DNA of 7,189 nucleotides from positions 1-7,189 of the forward strand of contig DMTS01000173.1 of NCBI GenBank assembly GCA_003477045.1, read 5' to 3'. Under the pieces are notes generated by a model. That model searched no databases. It saw nothing but the letters and a program-made list of their open reading frames with translations, and was not told where the DNA came from. This DNA comes from Candidatus Delongbacteria bacterium. GTDB lineage: Bacteria > UBA4055. Positions within the stretch are counted from its first letter, which is position 1, and every line of letters begins with the position of its first letter. The translations under genes were made by a program, and so were the position numbers. Positions 4,571 to 7,189 of the stretch are shown piece after piece.

Positions 4571-7189
4571 ATGAAAAAACAGGCTATAATGGTCACAATA
4601 ATTGCGATCTTTTTATCTTCAGCGTATTTTTACTTTGCATTTAATGAGAGCAGCCCGAATAAAGATAAAAAACTGTCGCTTTATAAGGAAAAAAAACTCG
4701 AGCAGGAGAAAAACAGAAAAGGAAGAAAGAAAACTCCGGGTTCGTTTCATTATCTTAAATTATTTAACGGGATGAGATCATATCCGGATCAGGACATACA
4801 AAAAGATGCTTATGCGATTGCGCTGGAACAAAATAAATCAATGAAACATACAAAAAATGGTGAACAATGGGCAAGCATCGGTCCAAAGAACATAGGCGGC
4901 AGAACTCTTGATATCGCGATCGACCCGACTAGACCCGACACAATATTTGCCGCATCTGCAAGCGGAGGGTTGTGGAAAAGTATAAATGGTGGTATGGGTG
5001 AAAATGCATGGAACAGAATAGAACTCGGATATCCCGGATTAGCTGTATCTGCTGTGGAAATTGATCCAGTTTGTCCCGACACGATTTACGTTGGAACAGG
5101 AGAAATTTATGGATACTATGAATCTTACCCCGGAGTTGCCAACAGAGTAACTAGGGGAATGTATGGGATCGGTATATTAAGATCTGTTGACGGAGGAGAT
5201 TCATGGACTAAAAGCCTTGACTGGTCTTACGATTCAATGCGAGGAATTCAGAGAATTAAGATCGACCCTTCAGATCATAAAGCAATCTGGGCAGCAACCA
5301 GCGATGGTGTTTACTTATCAGAAGATGCCGGCGAAAACTGGACACAAATGATGGATATACCAATGGTCACTGATCTGATAATATACCCTGACCTTCCGAA
5401 TGTGATAATAGCCGGGTGCGGAGGCATGTGGAGCACAGGACACGGAATTTACAGATCAATTGACAGAGGAATCACATGGAATAAATTCAACTTTACAAGC
5501 GGACCGGTAACTTTTGGCGGTAAAGTCAGACTTGATTACTCCAGATCAACACCTAATATTGCCTATGCCAGCATAGGTTACAGTGACGGGGAAAATTTAG
5601 GAGCTACCTGGCTATGCAAAACAATTGACTATGGTTTAACTTGGTCTGTAGTGAATACTATTAATTTTGCTGACTATCAAGGCTGGTATTCGCATTATGT
5701 CGCAGTCCATCCCGATGATCCAAACCAGATATTCTGCGGAGGAATACATCTCTGGAGATCAATTAACGGTGGCACTTCTATGAATGTTTATGAAGGTACC
5801 GAAGCCGATGAATTTGACCCTGACTGGCTTCATCTTGATCATCATGATATGGAATTCCATCCGTACAAAAGGAATATTATTTATTCTGCAAATGACGGTG
5901 GGATACATAGATCTGATGACGGAGGATATAGCTACATAAGTTGTAATTGGGGCTATCAGACATCACAATTCTATAACGGGTTTACTTGTTCCGAAACTGA
6001 TTCTTTATTTGCAATTGGAGGACTTCAGGACAATTATTCATGTATTTATAGGGGAAATGGGTACTGGGACAGGGTAATCGGAGGAGATGGTTCATGTTCT
6101 GCTATGTCTCAAGCTAATAATAATATCGTTTTCGCATCATGGCAGTACCTGAATATACTAAAATCAACAGATAAAGGTTATAACTTTAGCATAAACGCCA
6201 CCCCTGTGAATGTTGGAACAGTAAATTTTATATCTCCATTTATTATCTGCCCGTCAAACCCCAGAGTCATGTACGCCGGAGGGTCCATAATAGCGAGAAG
6301 CAGAGATCAGGGATTAAGTTGGTACAATTTATCTGAATTTCCAGTGGATGCATTTACTGAGTGTCCTGCGATATCAATGGATGTTTCAAGACAGAATGAA
6401 CAGAAGCTATATGTTGCAACAATACCGATTTATTCGGCAGGAAAAGTTGAAAAAAAGATTTTCAGAACAGATAATGGCGGTACAAGCTGGATTGATATAA
6501 CTTCTGGTCTCCCGCGTAATAAACCGACTGACATTGTAGTTGATCCGAATAATGATAATATTGTATATATTACATTTGGAGGATTTGGAAGCAATCATAT
6601 TTTCAAATCTAATGATTCTGGCACAACATGGATAAACATAAGCGAGGGACTTCCAATTTTACCTGGATGGTCGGTTATACCAGATCCTTTTAATTCTGAA
6701 CATATTTATTTCGGTAATGATTTCGGTGTATATTTCTCTCCTGATGGAGGTTCTTCATGGCAGTTATTCACAGAAGGCCTCGGAGACGGAGTGTTTGCAA
6801 TGGATATGAAAATATCTTATCAGGACAAGAAAATCAAGCTTGCTACACACGGTAACGGCGCATATGAAAGAAAGCTTGTAAGCTCATTTTCGGGTATTCA
6901 AGATGATCAAGACCTGATAGCTGATTCTTACAAATTATATCAAAACTATCCCAACCCGTTTAATAATGAGACAAATATTCAATTCCGTCTTGATAATTTA
7001 TCAGAGATAGATCTTAGTGTATTTAACTCTAAAGGCGAGTTCATTCTGAATTTAGCTTCAGGTAAATTTAATAAAGGAACCCACAGTTTTTCATTTAAAG
7101 CCGACAAATTAAATGCGGGTATTTATTTTTACAAACTAACAGTCGATGGCACTGTAAAGGACACAAAAAAAATGACATATCTAAAATAG
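4571..7189 (+). CDS. Secreted Asp-box (BNR/sortilin-like) beta-propeller protein with T9SS C-terminal sorting domain
   Basis: The protein has 872 residues, with its start supported by GGAG five bases before the ATG. An N-terminal MKKQ and a hydrophobic stretch (5-24) form a Sec signal, without an obvious AxA cleavage site. A Lys/Glu-rich linker (about 29-56) follows. From WASIGPKNIGGRT (100-112) to about 760 the protein is a beta-propeller with about twelve Asp boxes of the S/TxDxGxxW type. Examples are SVDGGDSW (205), SEDAGENW (250), TIDYGLTW (351), TDNGGTSW (633) and SPDGGSSW (723). Residues 787-872 are a T9SS type A sorting domain starting YKLYQNYPNPFN and ending in a beta-rich LNAGIYFYKLTVDG stretch. 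In this family the domain directs export across the outer membrane and is then usually removed or anchored. No sialidase Arg triad or peptidase motif is recognised, so the function is unknown: it may be an adhesin, a polysaccharide-binding protein or an enzyme. The stop codon is the last three bases of the window, so any terminator is outside. Confidence 0.88.
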   Translation: MKKQAIMVTIIAIFLSSAYFYFAFNESSPNKDKKLSLYKEKKLEQEKNRKGRKKTPGSFHYLKLFNGMRSYPDQDIQKDAYAIALEQNKSMKHTKNGEQWASIGPKNIGGRTLDIAIDPTRPDTIFAASASGGLWKSINGGMGENAWNRIELGYPGLAVSAVEIDPVCPDTIYVGTGEIYGYYESYPGVANRVTRGMYGIGILRSVDGGDSWTKSLDWSYDSMRGIQRIKIDPSDHKAIWAATSDGVYLSEDAGENWTQMMDIPMVTDLIIYPDLPNVIIAGCGGMWSTGHGIYRSIDRGITWNKFNFTSGPVTFGGKVRLDYSRSTPNIAYASIGYSDGENLGATWLCKTIDYGLTWSVVNTINFADYQGWYSHYVAVHPDDPNQIFCGGIHLWRSINGGTSMNVYEGTEADEFDPDWLHLDHHDMEFHPYKRNIIYSANDGGIHRSDDGGYSYISCNWGYQTSQFYNGFTCSETDSLFAIGGLQDNYSCIYRGNGYWDRVIGGDGSCSAMSQANNNIVFASWQYLNILKSTDKGYNFSINATPVNVGTVNFISPFIICPSNPRVMYAGGSIIARSRDQGLSWYNLSEFPVDAFTECPAISMDVSRQNEQKLYVATIPIYSAGKVEKKIFRTDNGGTSWIDITSGLPRNKPTDIVVDPNNDNIVYITFGGFGSNHIFKSNDSGTTWINISEGLPILPGWSVIPDPFNSEHIYFGNDFGVYFSPDGGSSWQLFTEGLGDGVFAMDMKISYQDKKIKLATHGNGAYERKLVSSFSGIQDDQDLIADSYKLYQNYPNPFNNETNIQFRLDNLSEIDLSVFNSKGEFILNLASGKFNKGTHSFSFKADKLNAGIYFYKLTVDGTVKDTKKMTYLK
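4979..6760 (+). repeat. Twelve Asp-box repeats of the beta-propeller
   Basis: Protein-level repeats start at residues 137, 205, 250, 296, 351, 397, 448, 532, 577, 633, 680 and 723. Spacing is mostly 43-56 residues. The boxes at 137 (SINGG with an insertion) and 397 (SINGGTSM) are degenerate, and the one at 448 ends in Tyr instead of Trp. The two longer gaps (68 and 84 residues) suggest lost boxes. In sortilin- and BNR-type propellers the box forms a turn that stabilises each blade and is not itself catalytic. Confidence 0.85.
6929..7186 (+). other. T9SS type A C-terminal sorting domain (coding region)
   Basis: Residues 787-872 of the propeller protein. The opening YQNYPNPFN is the hallmark of this domain in Ignavibacteria-like and other FCB genomes. 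IQFRLDNLSEIDLSVFNSKGE and AGIYFYKL follow in the usual order, and the protein ends in a basic and aromatic tail (KKMTYLK). It is the strongest taxonomic clue in the window. Confidence 0.9.

Noticed and set aside
4810..5082. Minus-strand frame of 90 codons
   Set aside because: It is antisense to the first propeller repeats. The Cys- and Pro-rich translation is typical of a shadow frame.
4571..7189. Sialidase function for the Asp-box protein
   Set aside because: Asp boxes alone occur in many propellers. The FRIP-type start and Arg triad of sialidases are not seen.

Overview
The window holds three protein-coding genes and no visible RNA gene, insertion sequence or CRISPR array. The organism is most likely an uncultured member of the Bacteroidota/FCB assemblage (Ignavibacteria-, Cloacimonadota- or Delongbacteria-like). 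The best evidence is the C-terminus of the rightmost gene, which has a NYPNPFN-type sorting domain of the type IX secretion system (T9SS), a system known only from that assemblage. The AT-leaning base composition and the Asp-box propeller architecture fit this. The exact phylum cannot be read from the sequence.

Left (3-1703, +): the 3' part of a gene for a MalG-type (CUT1) sugar ABC-transporter permease. The reading frame is open to the left edge, so the true start lies outside. The last ~200 residues are an ordinary permease core with an EAA loop. They are preceded by at least 340 residues of predicted extracytoplasmic sequence built from four clear, perhaps five, degenerate ~66-residue repeats.

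Centre (1716-4424, -): one unbroken 902-codon gene convergent with the permease, with only 12 bp between the stop codons. It joins a signal-less GH106-like glycoside hydrolase (about residues 1-608) to a complete PhzF-family isomerase/epimerase-like domain (about 614-902). A good Shine-Dalgarno and a TTGATT-N17-TATAAT promoter lie upstream.

Right (4571-7189, +): divergent from the hydrolase across a 146-bp AT-rich gap. It encodes an 872-residue secreted protein with an N-terminal signal sequence, about twelve Asp-box (BNR/sortilin-like) repeats forming one or two beta-propellers, and the T9SS sorting domain. The window ends exactly on its stop codon.

Taken together, the left and centre genes suggest uptake of an oligosaccharide by an ABC importer followed by cytoplasmic cleavage by the GH106-like enzyme. 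The role of the fused PhzF domain is unknown. The propeller protein is exported and may be an unrelated neighbour. The two most unusual items are the GH106-like/PhzF fusion and the repeat-filled extracytoplasmic domain of the permease.
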